A stretch of 64,000 nucleotides of DNA from RYN-230 sp963760405 (GTDB lineage: Bacteria; Actinomycetota; Actinomycetes; Streptosporangiales; Streptosporangiaceae), in contig CAVXCV010000002.1 of the NCBI GenBank assembly GCA_963760405.1, positions 744,001 to 808,000 on the forward strand, given 5' to 3'. The translations under genes were made by a program, and so were the position numbers. Under the pieces are notes generated by a model. It saw only the letters and a program-made list of their open reading frames with translations, had not been told where the DNA came from and searched no databases. The stretch's first letter is position 1. Each line of letters begins with the position of its first letter. Positions 8,635-17,012 of the stretch are shown here, piece by piece.

Positions 8635-9081
8635 TCAGGGTGAGGGTGAGGGTGAGCTGGTCTGCTGGGCGGCCACATCCGGCGCGGGCTGGTCGCCGAG
8701 GGTGGTGTGCACCCAGTTCGCGATGTCGTGGGTGGCGGCGCCCGGGGTGAAGATCTTGGCCACGCCCATCCGCTCCAGCTCGGTGATGTCCGCCTCGGGG
8801 ACGATGCCGCCGCCGAACACGACGATGTCGCGGGCGTCCCGCTCCGCCAGCAGTTCCAGGACCCGGGCGAACTGCGTCATGTGCGCGCCGGACAGGATGG
8901 ACAGGCCGATCGCGTCCGCGTCCTCCTGGATGGCGGTGGCGACGATCTGCTCTGGGGTCTGGTGCAGCCCGGTGTAGATGACCTCGACGCCTGCGTCCCG
9001 CAGTGCCCGGGCCACGACCTTGGCGCCCCGGTCATGACCGTCCAGGCCGGGCTTGGCGATGACGACCCGGATGGTGCCCAT
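8635..9081 (-). CDS. Stand-alone cobalamin (B12)-binding protein, mutase small-subunit type
   Basis: This 148-aa protein matches the C-terminal B12-binding domain of methylmalonyl-CoA mutase and the small subunits of isobutyryl/hydroxyisobutyryl-CoA mutases. It has Asp14-x-His16-x-x-Gly19 in GLDGHDRGAK, where His is the lower axial cobalt ligand, plus SILSGAH and FGGGIVPEAD. The ATG is preceded by a strong AGGAGG six bases away. The frame is open 39 codons upstream but without family similarity. No large mutase subunit is present in the window, so its partner must be encoded elsewhere. Which acyl-CoA mutase it serves cannot be told from this subunit. Confidence 0.88.
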   Translation of the reverse strand: MGTIRVVIAKPGLDGHDRGAKVVARALRDAGVEVIYTGLHQTPEQIVATAIQEDADAIGLSILSGAHMTQFARVLELLAERDARDIVVFGGGIVPEADITELERMGVAKIFTPGAATHDIANWVHTTLGDQPAPDVAAQQTSSPSPSP

Positions 9082-9226
9082 GCGTTGCCTCCTGGCGGGG
9101 TCGTCACAGTGGCGTCCCCTGGCAGCAGGGTAACGCGCTGTGACCCGGGCCGGGCCGCTGGCCTGGCGCGAGCCTGCGGCTGTCGCCGCCGCGGTCACCG
9201 GACCGGTGGGCAGGAAATGTCACACT

Positions 9227-9254
9227 ATGGCTGTGGAGCTATGGCTGTGGAGCT
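9227..9254 (+). repeat. 14-bp tandem duplication containing the start codon
   Basis: atggctgtggagct occurs twice without a gap. The second copy supplies the in-frame ATG of the hydrolase. The first copy is out of frame and reads MAVELWLWS before stopping within the gene. AGGA at 9212-9215 is placed for the first ATG. Confidence 0.9.
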
Positions 9255-10008
9255 GACAATTCCGGTCGACGGAGGCGAGCTCTGGGCGCAGGATACGGGC
9301 GGGTCGGGCACACCGCTGGTGTTGCTGCACTCGGGCTGGGGCGATGCCAGCGGCTGGCGCTACGTGCAGCACCGGCTGCCGCCGCGGTACCGGGTCATCT
9401 CCTATGACGCCCGGGGGTTCGGCCAGTCCCCGGCGCCGCGGGCACCGTTCACCCAGCTGGGCGACCTGACCAGGGTGCTCGACTACCTGGGCGTGCGGGA
9501 AGCCCTATTGGTGGGGCACAGCGGCGGCGGGGGCACGGCCGCTGGCCTGGCCCTGGCCAGCCCGGACCGGGTGGCCGGGCTGCTGCTGCTCGCTCCCGGC
9601 CTGCAGGACTACCCGTGGCCGCCGGACGACCCGTACCTGGCCGAGTTCGCGGCGCTCGCCGCCACCGGCGACCGGCCCGCGCTGGCCCGCCTGGGCCTGC
9701 GGACCTGGGCCGCGGCCGGTCCCGACGCCGCGGCCCGGGCGCAGATCGCCGCGGCCGTGGCGGCCATGTCCCAGCTGGGCGAGTTCGAGCAGCCGGACCC
9801 ACCTGCCTACGAGCACCTGGCCAAGATCACCGTCCCGGCCGCGGTCATGCTCGGTGACCTGGAGTACCCGATGGTGGCCCAGTGCGCGGAGAGCATCGCC
9901 GGGCGCATCCCCGGCTGCCGCCGGATCATGGTGCCCGGCGCTGATCATCTGCTGCCGCTGCGCGCGCCGAGCCTGATCGCCGACCTCATCGGCACCTACC
10001 TCCCCTGA
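9241..10008 (+). CDS. Alpha/beta-hydrolase fold protein
   Basis: This 255-aa soluble protein has a standard alpha/beta-hydrolase layout: the HSGW oxyanion region after strand 3, the nucleophile elbow GHSGG with Ser94, an acidic residue in MLGDLEYP, and His236 in GADHLLPL. These form a plausible Ser-Asp-His triad. The substrate cannot be deduced. Proline-iminopeptidase, haloperoxidase and esterase-like families all share this pattern. The start is ATG 9241, within a 14-bp tandem duplication. ATG 9217 is also in frame and would add eight residues. It converges with pcrA. Confidence 0.88.
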   Translation: MAVELTIPVDGGELWAQDTGGSGTPLVLLHSGWGDASGWRYVQHRLPPRYRVISYDARGFGQSPAPRAPFTQLGDLTRVLDYLGVREALLVGHSGGGGTAAGLALASPDRVAGLLLLAPGLQDYPWPPDDPYLAEFAALAATGDRPALARLGLRTWAAAGPDAAARAQIAAAVAAMSQLGEFEQPDPPAYEHLAKITVPAAVMLGDLEYPMVAQCAESIAGRIPGCRRIMVPGADHLLPLRAPSLIADLIGTYLP

Positions 10009-10055
10009 GCACGCGGGCCCGTGCCGAGCAGGCGGGCCTGCCCCGAGCAGGCGGG

Positions 10056-12296
10056 TTACAGCTTCTCGATCGGCGCGTAGCGCAGCACCAGGTGCTTGAT
10101 GCCGTAGTCGCCGCCGAAATCGATCTTGGCTTCCGGGTCGTCGCCACGGCCCTCCACGGACAGCACCGTGCCGAGGCCGTATGCGTCGTGCGTCACCTTG
10201 TCGCCCGGGGACAGCGAGGGCACCCGCCGGTTACCCGGGGTACGCCCGCCGGGCCGCTGGGCCAGCCGCTCCGCCGCCGGGGCCACCGCGGTCCGCCCGT
10301 CGCGGCGCCACTGGATCAGGTGCGCCGGGATCTCCTCGAGGAACCGGGACGGCTTGTGGTACTCGGGCAGGCCCCACCAGGCGCGGGCCACCGCCCGGGT
10401 GAGGTAGAGCCGCTGCTGGGCCCGGGTGATCCCAACGTAGGCCAGCCGCCGTTCTTCCTCGAGTTCCTTGTCGTCGGTCATCGACCGCTGGTGCGGGAAC
10501 ACGTGCTCTTCCATCCCGGTCAGGAACACCACCGGGAACTCCAGGCCCTTGGCGGTGTGCAGGGTCATCAGGGTGACCAGCCCGCCGTGCTCCTCACCCT
10601 CCGGGATCTCGTCGGCGTCCGCGACCAGCGACACCTGCTCCAGGAAGTCGGTGAGCGTCCCGTCCGGGCGCTGCGCGTCGAACTCCCGGGCCACCGAGAC
10701 CATCTCGTTCAGGTTCTCGATCCGGCTGGCGTCCTGCAGGTCGGTGGATTCCTGCAGCTCGGCCAGGTAGCCGGAGCGGTCCAGGATCATCTCGGCCAGG
10801 TCGGCCACGGGCAGGCCTGCCGCGGCCTCCGCGCGCAGCCCGGTCATCAGGTCGTTGAACGACGCGATCGCCTTGGCCGACCGGCCCGCCAGCCCGGGCG
10901 CGTCATCCGGCCGGGCGAGCGCGGCCGCGAACGTGATCCGGTCGCGCTGGGCCAGGGCGGACACGCAGGCCTCGGCCCGCTCGCCAATGCCCCGCCGGGG
11001 CACGTTGAGCACCCGGCGCAGCGACACCTCGTCCTCAGCGTTGGCGGTCAGCCGCAAGTACGCGAGCAGGTCGCGCACTTCGCGCCGCTCGTAGAAGCGC
11101 ACTCCGCCGACCACCTTGTACGGCAGCCCGGCCCGGATGAACACTTCCTCGAACACCCGGGACTGCGCATTCGTCCGGTAGAACACCGCCACCTGGCCGG
11201 GCGTGGCCTCGCCCGCATCGGCGAGCCGGTCCACCTCCTCGGCCACGAACGCCGCCTCGTCGTGCTCGCTGTCGGCCACGTAGCCGGTAATCGGCGGCCC
11301 GTCCCCCGCATCGGACCAGAGGTTCTTGGGCACCCGGCCGGTGTTGCGGGACACCACGGCGTTGGCCGCGGTCAGGATGTTCTGGGTGGACCGGTAGTTC
11401 TGCTCCAGCATGATCACGGTCGCATCGGCGAAGTCCCGGGTGAACTCCTCGATGTTACGGATGGTGGCGCCGCGGAACGCGTAGATGGACTGGTCGGCGT
11501 CGCCGACCACGCACAGCTCGGCAGGCGGCAGCGGGCCAGCGTCATCGCCGCTCCCGTCCCAGGCCGGGTGCGTGGCGAGCTCGCGGACCAGCATGTACTG
11601 CGCGTGGTTGGTGTCCTGGTACTCGTCCACGAGGATGTGCCGGAAGCGCCGCCGGTAGGTCTCGGCCACCTCGGGGAAGGCCTGCAGCAGGTGCACCGTG
11701 ACCATGATCAGGTCGTCGAAGTCCATCGCGCCGGAGGCGACCAGGCGGCGCTGGTACTCGGAGTATGCCTCGGCCAGGGCCCGCTGCCGGTAGCCGTCCG
11801 CCCGCGCCGCGAACGTCTCGTAGTCGATGAGCTCGTTCTTCAGGTTGGACACCTGATTGAGCATGGCCTTGGGCGGGTGGTTCTTGGCGTCCAGGTCGAG
11901 CTCGCGGCAGACCAGCGCCATCAGCCGCTGCGAGTCAGCCTGGTCGTAGATGGAAAAGGACGAGGGGTAGCCGAACCGCGGGGCTTCCCGGCGCAGGATC
12001 CGCACGCAGGCGGAGTGGAAGGTCATCACCCACATGGCCCGCGCCCGCCGCCCGGTCAGCGCCGCCGCCCGGGCCGCCATCTCGCCCGCCGCCTTGTTGG
12101 TGAACGTGATGGCCAGGATCTCCCCCGGGCTGACCTCGCGCTCGGCCATCAGGTAGGCGATGCGCCTGGTCAGCACCCTGGTCTTGCCCGAGCCGGCCCC
12201 CGCCACGATCAGCAGCGGACCACCCTGGTGCACCACGGCAGCTCGCTGCTGCGGGTTGAGCCCCTCCAGCAGCGCATCAACGGCTTCGGCAGTCAC
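10056..12296 (-). CDS. pcrA: ATP-dependent 3'-5' DNA helicase PcrA/UvrD
   Basis: This superfamily 1A helicase of 746 aa acts in nucleotide excision repair and in clearing stalled complexes. All motifs are visible: Q-motif LNPQQRAAV, Walker A GAGSGKT, VDEYQDTN, GDADQSIYAFRGA, LEQNYRST, TLHTAKGLEFPVV and VGITRAQQRLYL. The C-terminus carries the short Tudor-like region (SLSPGDKVTHDAYGLGTV) that in PcrA contacts RNA polymerase. It sits upstream of sucCD as uvrD1 does in mycobacteria. Confidence 0.97.
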   Translation of the reverse strand: MTAEAVDALLEGLNPQQRAAVVHQGGPLLIVAGAGSGKTRVLTRRIAYLMAEREVSPGEILAITFTNKAAGEMAARAAALTGRRARAMWVMTFHSACVRILRREAPRFGYPSSFSIYDQADSQRLMALVCRELDLDAKNHPPKAMLNQVSNLKNELIDYETFAARADGYRQRALAEAYSEYQRRLVASGAMDFDDLIMVTVHLLQAFPEVAETYRRRFRHILVDEYQDTNHAQYMLVRELATHPAWDGSGDDAGPLPPAELCVVGDADQSIYAFRGATIRNIEEFTRDFADATVIMLEQNYRSTQNILTAANAVVSRNTGRVPKNLWSDAGDGPPITGYVADSEHDEAAFVAEEVDRLADAGEATPGQVAVFYRTNAQSRVFEEVFIRAGLPYKVVGGVRFYERREVRDLLAYLRLTANAEDEVSLRRVLNVPRRGIGERAEACVSALAQRDRITFAAALARPDDAPGLAGRSAKAIASFNDLMTGLRAEAAAGLPVADLAEMILDRSGYLAELQESTDLQDASRIENLNEMVSVAREFDAQRPDGTLTDFLEQVSLVADADEIPEGEEHGGLVTLMTLHTAKGLEFPVVFLTGMEEHVFPHQRSMTDDKELEEERRLAYVGITRAQQRLYLTRAVARAWWGLPEYHKPSRFLEEIPAHLIQWRRDGRTAVAPAAERLAQRPGGRTPGNRRVPSLSPGDKVTHDAYGLGTVLSVEGRGDDPEAKIDFGGDYGIKHLVLRYAPIEKL

Positions 12297-12334
12297 TAGT
12301 CAAGGGTAGGCGCTGACACCGACAGGCACTGCCA

Positions 12335-12359
12335 GCCTGGGCCACGGGCCGGCCCAGGC
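12335..12359 (-). terminator. Hairpin terminator after the APC permease
   Basis: A perfect 9-bp stem gcctgggcc / ggcccaggc with a 7-nt loop lies about 50 bases downstream of the permease stop and before the pcrA start. Confidence 0.5.
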
Positions 12360-12411
12360 GGGCCGGGCGGCCAGCCGCGGGCGGGCTGCTGGCCGCAACC
12401 GGCAGGTCCGG

Positions 12412-13977
12412 CTACGCCTCTGGGTCCGGCACCAGGGTGGGGGTGGCCCTGGTCAGGGTCTCCTTCTTGAAGAACGCGGGCGCGGTGACCCGCATGTAGA
12501 TGCCTACGGCCACTCCGGCCACCGCGGCGAAGAAGGCGATGAGGAAGATCCCGCCGATCTCCCAGTGCAGGCCCGGCACCGTCCAGAAGGTGTAGCCGAA
12601 AGTGGCCGTCCAGTCGCTCTGCAGGGCGTAGATACCCGCCCCCCACATGAGGAGCCAGCCGAGACCGGGGAGGATGCCACGCATCCAGAGGTTACGGGCG
12701 CTGCTCGTCAGCGTCTTGCGGTAATACCAGACGCAGGAGAGGGCAGTCAGCCCGTAGTAGAAGGCGATGTAGATGCCGATCGCGGTGACGGCGTCGACAA
12801 TGACATTGCCGCCGGAAAGGGAGTTCATCAGGACGTACAGGACGATCGAGATGGCGCCCATCACGAGGGTGGACACCGTCGGCGTCAGGTACTTGTGGTG
12901 GATCTTGGAGAACGAGGCCGGGAGCGCCTTGTAGGCGGCCATCGACAGGGTCGTGCGGGCCGTCGGGAGGATGGTCGTCTGGGTGGACGCCGCGGCCGAG
13001 CTGAGCACCATCAGGAGCAGCAGCCGGCCCAGGAAGGTGCCGAGGCCGCCGCTGCCGAAGATCGCGCCGCCGAGCACCGACAGCACGTCGCCGCCGTGGG
13101 CCTGGTTGGACAACCCGATCCCCTTCGTGCCGATCCCGGCGAACGCCACCACCGAGAAGATCACGATCGCGTAGGTGACCAGCAGCAGCACGGTCGAGAT
13201 GATCGCCGCCTGGCCCGGGGTCTTGGCCTTGTCCTTGGTCTCCTCGTTCACCGAGACGGCGGTATCCCAGCCCCAGTAGATGAACAACATCAGGATGATC
13301 GCGCCGAGGAAGCCCGAAAGGGTGATATGGGTGGGAATCAGCCAGCTGAGGCTCGGGTGCACCGACTGCGGCGGGTGGTGCCCGGAGAAGACCCGGACCA
13401 GCGCCGTTATCGACAGCACCAGCAGCATGACGAGCTCGATGCTCAGCAGGATCTTCTGGAAGTTCGCCGAGACCTCGATGCCGCGATAACAGATATAGGT
13501 CATCGCGACGATCCACAGGATGCCGACCAGCAGCACCCAGGGGCTGGCCGGGTCGGTCCCGATCGCGCTGTTGGGGCCCTGGACCAGCAGGAACACGTAC
13601 TGCCCAGCCACCTGCGCCAGGCTGGCCATGACCAGGACGTCGGCGGCCACGATGCCCCACCCGCCCGCCCAGCCGGTCTTCGGGCCGAACGCCCTCGCCG
13701 CCCAGGTGAAGGTGGTCCCGCAGTCCGGGTCCGCCTTGTTCATCTCGCTGTAGCCGATCGAGCAGAACAGGATCGGGATGAACGCCAGCACAGCGACCGA
13801 GGGAGCCTTGAAGCCCACGAGAACCACGACGAACAGCAGCGTCGCGGCCAGGCTATAGGCGGGCGCGGTCGAGGCGACGCCCATGACGACGCTGGAGACC
13901 AGGCCGAGGGCGCCGCTCTTCAGGCCCTTGTCCTTGGACTCCTCTACTGGCTGCAACTCTGGCGCCGTGGTCGCCAT
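12412..13977 (-). CDS. APC-family amino acid/polyamine permease
   Basis: This integral membrane transporter of 521 aa has about 12-14 hydrophobic helices. The N-terminal region LKSGALGLVSSVVMGVASTAPAYSLAAT contains the unwound glycine-rich helix 1 typical of the amino acid-polyamine-organocation superfamily. A good AGGAGAGGTGAGCC leader precedes the ATG. It is divergent from a saccharopine-dehydrogenase-like gene and a 4-aminobutyraldehyde dehydrogenase, so uptake of an amine such as putrescine, or of an amino acid, is the likely role. Substrate is inferred from context only. Confidence 0.9.
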   Translation of the reverse strand: MATTAPELQPVEESKDKGLKSGALGLVSSVVMGVASTAPAYSLAATLLFVVVLVGFKAPSVAVLAFIPILFCSIGYSEMNKADPDCGTTFTWAARAFGPKTGWAGGWGIVAADVLVMASLAQVAGQYVFLLVQGPNSAIGTDPASPWVLLVGILWIVAMTYICYRGIEVSANFQKILLSIELVMLLVLSITALVRVFSGHHPPQSVHPSLSWLIPTHITLSGFLGAIILMLFIYWGWDTAVSVNEETKDKAKTPGQAAIISTVLLLVTYAIVIFSVVAFAGIGTKGIGLSNQAHGGDVLSVLGGAIFGSGGLGTFLGRLLLLMVLSSAAASTQTTILPTARTTLSMAAYKALPASFSKIHHKYLTPTVSTLVMGAISIVLYVLMNSLSGGNVIVDAVTAIGIYIAFYYGLTALSCVWYYRKTLTSSARNLWMRGILPGLGWLLMWGAGIYALQSDWTATFGYTFWTVPGLHWEIGGIFLIAFFAAVAGVAVGIYMRVTAPAFFKKETLTRATPTLVPDPEA

Positions 13978-14010
13978 GGCTCACCTCTCCTGGCAGGTAC
14001 CCGAGCCGGG

Positions 14011-14077
14011 TATGGCACTGTCTACCTGATCCGCCCGGATATCGCACTAACTACCCTGATCGGACGGGTATGGCACT
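14011..14077. promoter_or_regulatory. Three direct repeats with exact 29-bp spacing
   Basis: tatggcact (14011), tatcgcact (14040) and tatggcact (14069) recur at exactly 29-bp intervals. More similarity lies between them: actgtctacctgatc versus actaactaccctgatc, each preceded by a cCGG-type word. The array lies in the 284-bp divergent spacer between the permease and the saccharopine-dehydrogenase-like gene, close to the permease start. That is the expected position of an operator array for a substrate-responsive regulator. The regulator is not identified. Confidence 0.6.
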
Positions 14078-14249
14078 CCTGGACGGCAGCGCCTGCGCTG
14101 GCCCGCGGTCGCTGGCCGCGGCCGCGGCGCAGTTTAAAAACCTCGTCAACTGCGACGGTTCTAGCATGAAAAGTTCCCATCGGCAACGATTTCCGTTGTA
14201 ACAGCTAGGCATCACGACTGGTCCCGTGTCTAATCGGCCAGCCGAAGGT

Positions 14250-14255
14250 TAGGAT
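14250..14255 (+). promoter_or_regulatory. Candidate -10 element TAGGAT for a leaderless transcript
   Basis: TAGGAT is followed by exactly six bases and then ATG 14262. TANNNT six to nine bases before the start codon is the known signature of leaderless actinobacterial mRNAs. No convincing -35 box is seen. Confidence 0.5.
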
Positions 14256-14261
14256 CCGGGT

Positions 14262-15482
14262 ATGCGCATCCTTCTGGTCGGGGCGGGCGGGGTAGGCACC
14301 GCCCTCGCCCGGATCGCCGCCCGCCGCCCGTTCGCTGAGCTCGTCATCGCCGACTACGACCTGGGCCGGGCCCGGCGGGCCGCGGCCGCCCAGGACGGCT
14401 ACCAGGCGGTTCAGCTGGATGCCCGGGACGAGGCGGCGGCCGCGGCGCTGCTGACCGAGCACTCCTGTGATGTGCTGATGAACGCGACCGACCCGCGGTT
14501 CGTGCTGCCGCTGTTCGGCGCGGCGCTGCAGGCCGGCACGCATTACCTGGACATGGCGATGTCGCTGTCGCACCCGCACCCCCAGGAGCCGTACCGGCAG
14601 ACCGGCATCAAGCTCGGTGACGAGCAGTTCGAGCTGGCCGCGCAGTGGCAGCAGGCCGGGAAGCTCGCCCTGGTGGGCATGGGCGTGGAGCCGGGGTTGT
14701 CCGACGTGTTCGCCCGCTACGCCGCCGACGAGCTGTTCCGCGAGATCGACCAGCTCGGCGTGCGCGACGGGGCGAACCTGCGGGTGGACGGCTACGAGTT
14801 CGCCCCGACCTTCTCCATCTGGGCCACGATCGAGGAGTGCCTGAACCCACCGGTCGTCTGGGAGGCGGGCCGGGGCTGGTATACCACCCCGCCGTTCAGC
14901 GAGCCTGAGGTGTTCACCTTCCCCGCTGGCATCGGACCGGTGGAGTGCGTGAATGTGGAGCACGAGGAGGTGCTGCTGATGCCCCGCTGGATCGAGGCGC
15001 AGCGGGTCACCTTCAAGTACGGCCTGGGCGCGGAATTCATCGGCGTCCTGCAGGCCCTGCACAAGCTGGGCCTGGACCGCACCGACCCGGTGCTGGCGGG
15101 GGGCGTCAGCGTGTCACCACGCGACGTGGTCGCCGCCTGCCTGCCCGACCCGGCCTCGCTCGGGTCCGCGATGACCGGGCTGACCTGCGCGGGCACCTGG
15201 GTGACCGGGACCGGCACGGACGGCGCGCCGCGCGAGGTGTACCTGCACCATGTGGTGGACAACGCGTGGTCGATGGCGGAGTATGGCGCCCAGGCCGTGG
15301 TCTGGCAGACCGCGGTGAACCCGGTCGTGGCCCTGGAACTGCTCGACTCGGGTGCCTGGTCCGGGGCGGGCGTGCTGGGCCCGGAGGCCCTGCCCCCGCG
15401 GCCATTCCTTGACCTGCTCACCGACTACGGATCACCCTGGGCGTGCGAAGAGCGGACCCCGCAGACTGCCCGGAACAGCTGA
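14262..15482 (+). CDS. Saccharopine dehydrogenase-family NAD(P)-dependent oxidoreductase
   Basis: This 406-aa Rossmann oxidoreductase starts with MRILLVGAGGVGTALARIAA. It then shows the VMNATDPRF substrate-loop region, VEPGLSDVFARYAADEL and a C-terminal saccharopine-dehydrogenase-like domain. Relatives include lysine-pathway saccharopine reductases and carboxynorspermidine dehydrogenases. The stop lies 29 bases before the aldehyde dehydrogenase, suggesting an operon. With the divergent permease this points to amine, lysine or polyamine catabolism. The precise substrate is not evident. Confidence 0.88.
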   Translation: MRILLVGAGGVGTALARIAARRPFAELVIADYDLGRARRAAAAQDGYQAVQLDARDEAAAAALLTEHSCDVLMNATDPRFVLPLFGAALQAGTHYLDMAMSLSHPHPQEPYRQTGIKLGDEQFELAAQWQQAGKLALVGMGVEPGLSDVFARYAADELFREIDQLGVRDGANLRVDGYEFAPTFSIWATIEECLNPPVVWEAGRGWYTTPPFSEPEVFTFPAGIGPVECVNVEHEEVLLMPRWIEAQRVTFKYGLGAEFIGVLQALHKLGLDRTDPVLAGGVSVSPRDVVAACLPDPASLGSAMTGLTCAGTWVTGTGTDGAPREVYLHHVVDNAWSMAEYGAQAVVWQTAVNPVVALELLDSGAWSGAGVLGPEALPPRPFLDLLTDYGSPWACEERTPQTARNS

Positions 15483-15511
15483 AGACCCAGAACACCCAAC
15501 GGAGGCTCGTG

Positions 15512-16936
15512 GTGGAAGAGTTGCGCAACTTCATCGGCGGCCAGTGGACGGATACGGCCTTCGACCGCCGCTCCGAGCTGATCGACCCCAGCACCGGGGA
15601 GGTGTTCGCCACCGCGCCGGTCTCGGGCAAGGAAGAGGTGGACGCCGCGTTCGCGTCCGCGGCGTCGGCGTTCCCGGGCTGGCGGGATGCCACCCCGGCG
15701 GAGCGGAGCCTCGCCCTGCTCAAGATCGCGGACGCGCTGGAGAGCCGCGCCGATGAGTTCGTCAAGGCGGAGTCGCAGAATACTGGCAAGCCGATCGCGC
15801 TGACCTTGTCGGAAGAGATCCCGCCGATGGTCGACCAGATCCGGTTCTTCGCGGGTGCCGCGCGGATGCTGGAAGGGCGCTCCGCCGGGGAGTACATGTC
15901 CGGGTTCACCTCGATGATCCGGCGCGAGCCGATCGGGGTGTGCGCGGCGGTCACCCCGTGGAACTACCCGATGATGATGGCGGTGTGGAAGTTCGGCCCC
16001 GCGCTGGCGGCCGGGAACACCATGGTGCTCAAGCCATCGGACACCACCCCGGCGAGCACGCTGCTACTGGCCGAGCTGATGAGCGAGTTCCTGCCCGCGG
16101 GCGTGTTCAACGTCATCTGCGGCGACCGGGACACCGGCCGGGCGATCGTCGCCCACCCGGTCCCGCAGATGGTGTCCATCACCGGCAGCGTGCGCGCGGG
16201 CCGCGAGGTCGCGGTCACCGCCGCGGCCGACCTCAAGCGGGTTCACCTGGAGCTTGGCGGCAAGGCCCCGGTCATCGTGTTCGACGACGCCGACGTGGCC
16301 AAGACCGCCGAGGCGATCGCGGTCGCCGGGTACTTCAACGCGGGCCAGGACTGCACCGCGGCGACCCGGGTACTGGCTGGCACGCGGGTGGCGGCCGACC
16401 TGGCCGACGCCCTGGCCCAGCAGGCCCGTGGCCAGACGGTGGGCGGCCCGGACGTGGCCGGCGCGGACTTCGGCCCATTGAACAACGCGGGTCAGCTGGA
16501 CCGGGTCAGCGGGTTCATCGACCGGCTGCCCACGCACGCGGAGGTTCGCACCGGGGGCCACCGGATCGGCAGCCGTGGCTACTTCTTCGAGCCCAGCGTG
16601 GTCACCGGGCTGCGCCAGGACGACGAGATCGTCCAGCAGGAGGTGTTCGGCCCGGTTATCACCCTGCAGGAGTTCAGCTCCGAGGAGGAAGCACTGGCCT
16701 GGGCGAACGGCACGGAGTACGGGCTGGCTTCATCGGTCTGGACCACCGATCACGGCCGGGCCATGCGGATGGCCCGCAGCCTGGACTTCGGCTGCGTGTG
16801 GATCAACACGCACATCCCGCTGGTGGCCGAGATGCCGCACGGCGGCTTCAAGCACTCTGGTTACGGCAAGGACCTGTCCATGTACGGGTTCGAGGACTAC
16901 ACCCGGGTCAAGCACGTCATGTCCGCGCTGGACTGA
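15512..16936 (+). CDS. 4-aminobutyraldehyde dehydrogenase (aminobutyraldehyde/aminoaldehyde family)
   Basis: This 474-aa NAD-dependent aldehyde dehydrogenase probably oxidises 4-aminobutanal, the putrescine-derived aldehyde, to GABA. Catalytic Cys281 lies in NAGQDCTAATRV, the form characteristic of aminobutyraldehyde dehydrogenases. Glu247 lies in LELGGKAP and the substrate-entrance/cofactor segment TPWNYPMMMAVWKFGPALAAG is clear. GTG 15512 is chosen because GGAGG lies six bases upstream and the protein then begins like family members. An adjacent GTG at 15509 is the alternative. It ends shortly before a strong 17-bp hairpin. Confidence 0.9.
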   Translation: MEELRNFIGGQWTDTAFDRRSELIDPSTGEVFATAPVSGKEEVDAAFASAASAFPGWRDATPAERSLALLKIADALESRADEFVKAESQNTGKPIALTLSEEIPPMVDQIRFFAGAARMLEGRSAGEYMSGFTSMIRREPIGVCAAVTPWNYPMMMAVWKFGPALAAGNTMVLKPSDTTPASTLLLAELMSEFLPAGVFNVICGDRDTGRAIVAHPVPQMVSITGSVRAGREVAVTAAADLKRVHLELGGKAPVIVFDDADVAKTAEAIAVAGYFNAGQDCTAATRVLAGTRVAADLADALAQQARGQTVGGPDVAGADFGPLNNAGQLDRVSGFIDRLPTHAEVRTGGHRIGSRGYFFEPSVVTGLRQDDEIVQQEVFGPVITLQEFSSEEEALAWANGTEYGLASSVWTTDHGRAMRMARSLDFGCVWINTHIPLVAEMPHGGFKHSGYGKDLSMYGFEDYTRVKHVMSALD

Positions 16937-16954
16937 GTAATAGGCACGGCCCGA

Positions 16955-17000
16955 CAGCGAGGGCGGGGCGGACCTTCCGGGGACCGCCCCGCCCTCGCTG
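16955..17000. terminator. Bidirectional terminator, perfect 17-bp stem
   Basis: cagcgagggcggggcgg pairs with ccgccccgccctcgctg across a 12-nt loop. It lies between the convergent aldehyde dehydrogenase and UDP-sulfoquinovose-synthase-like genes, so it probably serves both. Confidence 0.8.
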
Positions 17001-17012
17001 CACCAGCCCTGG

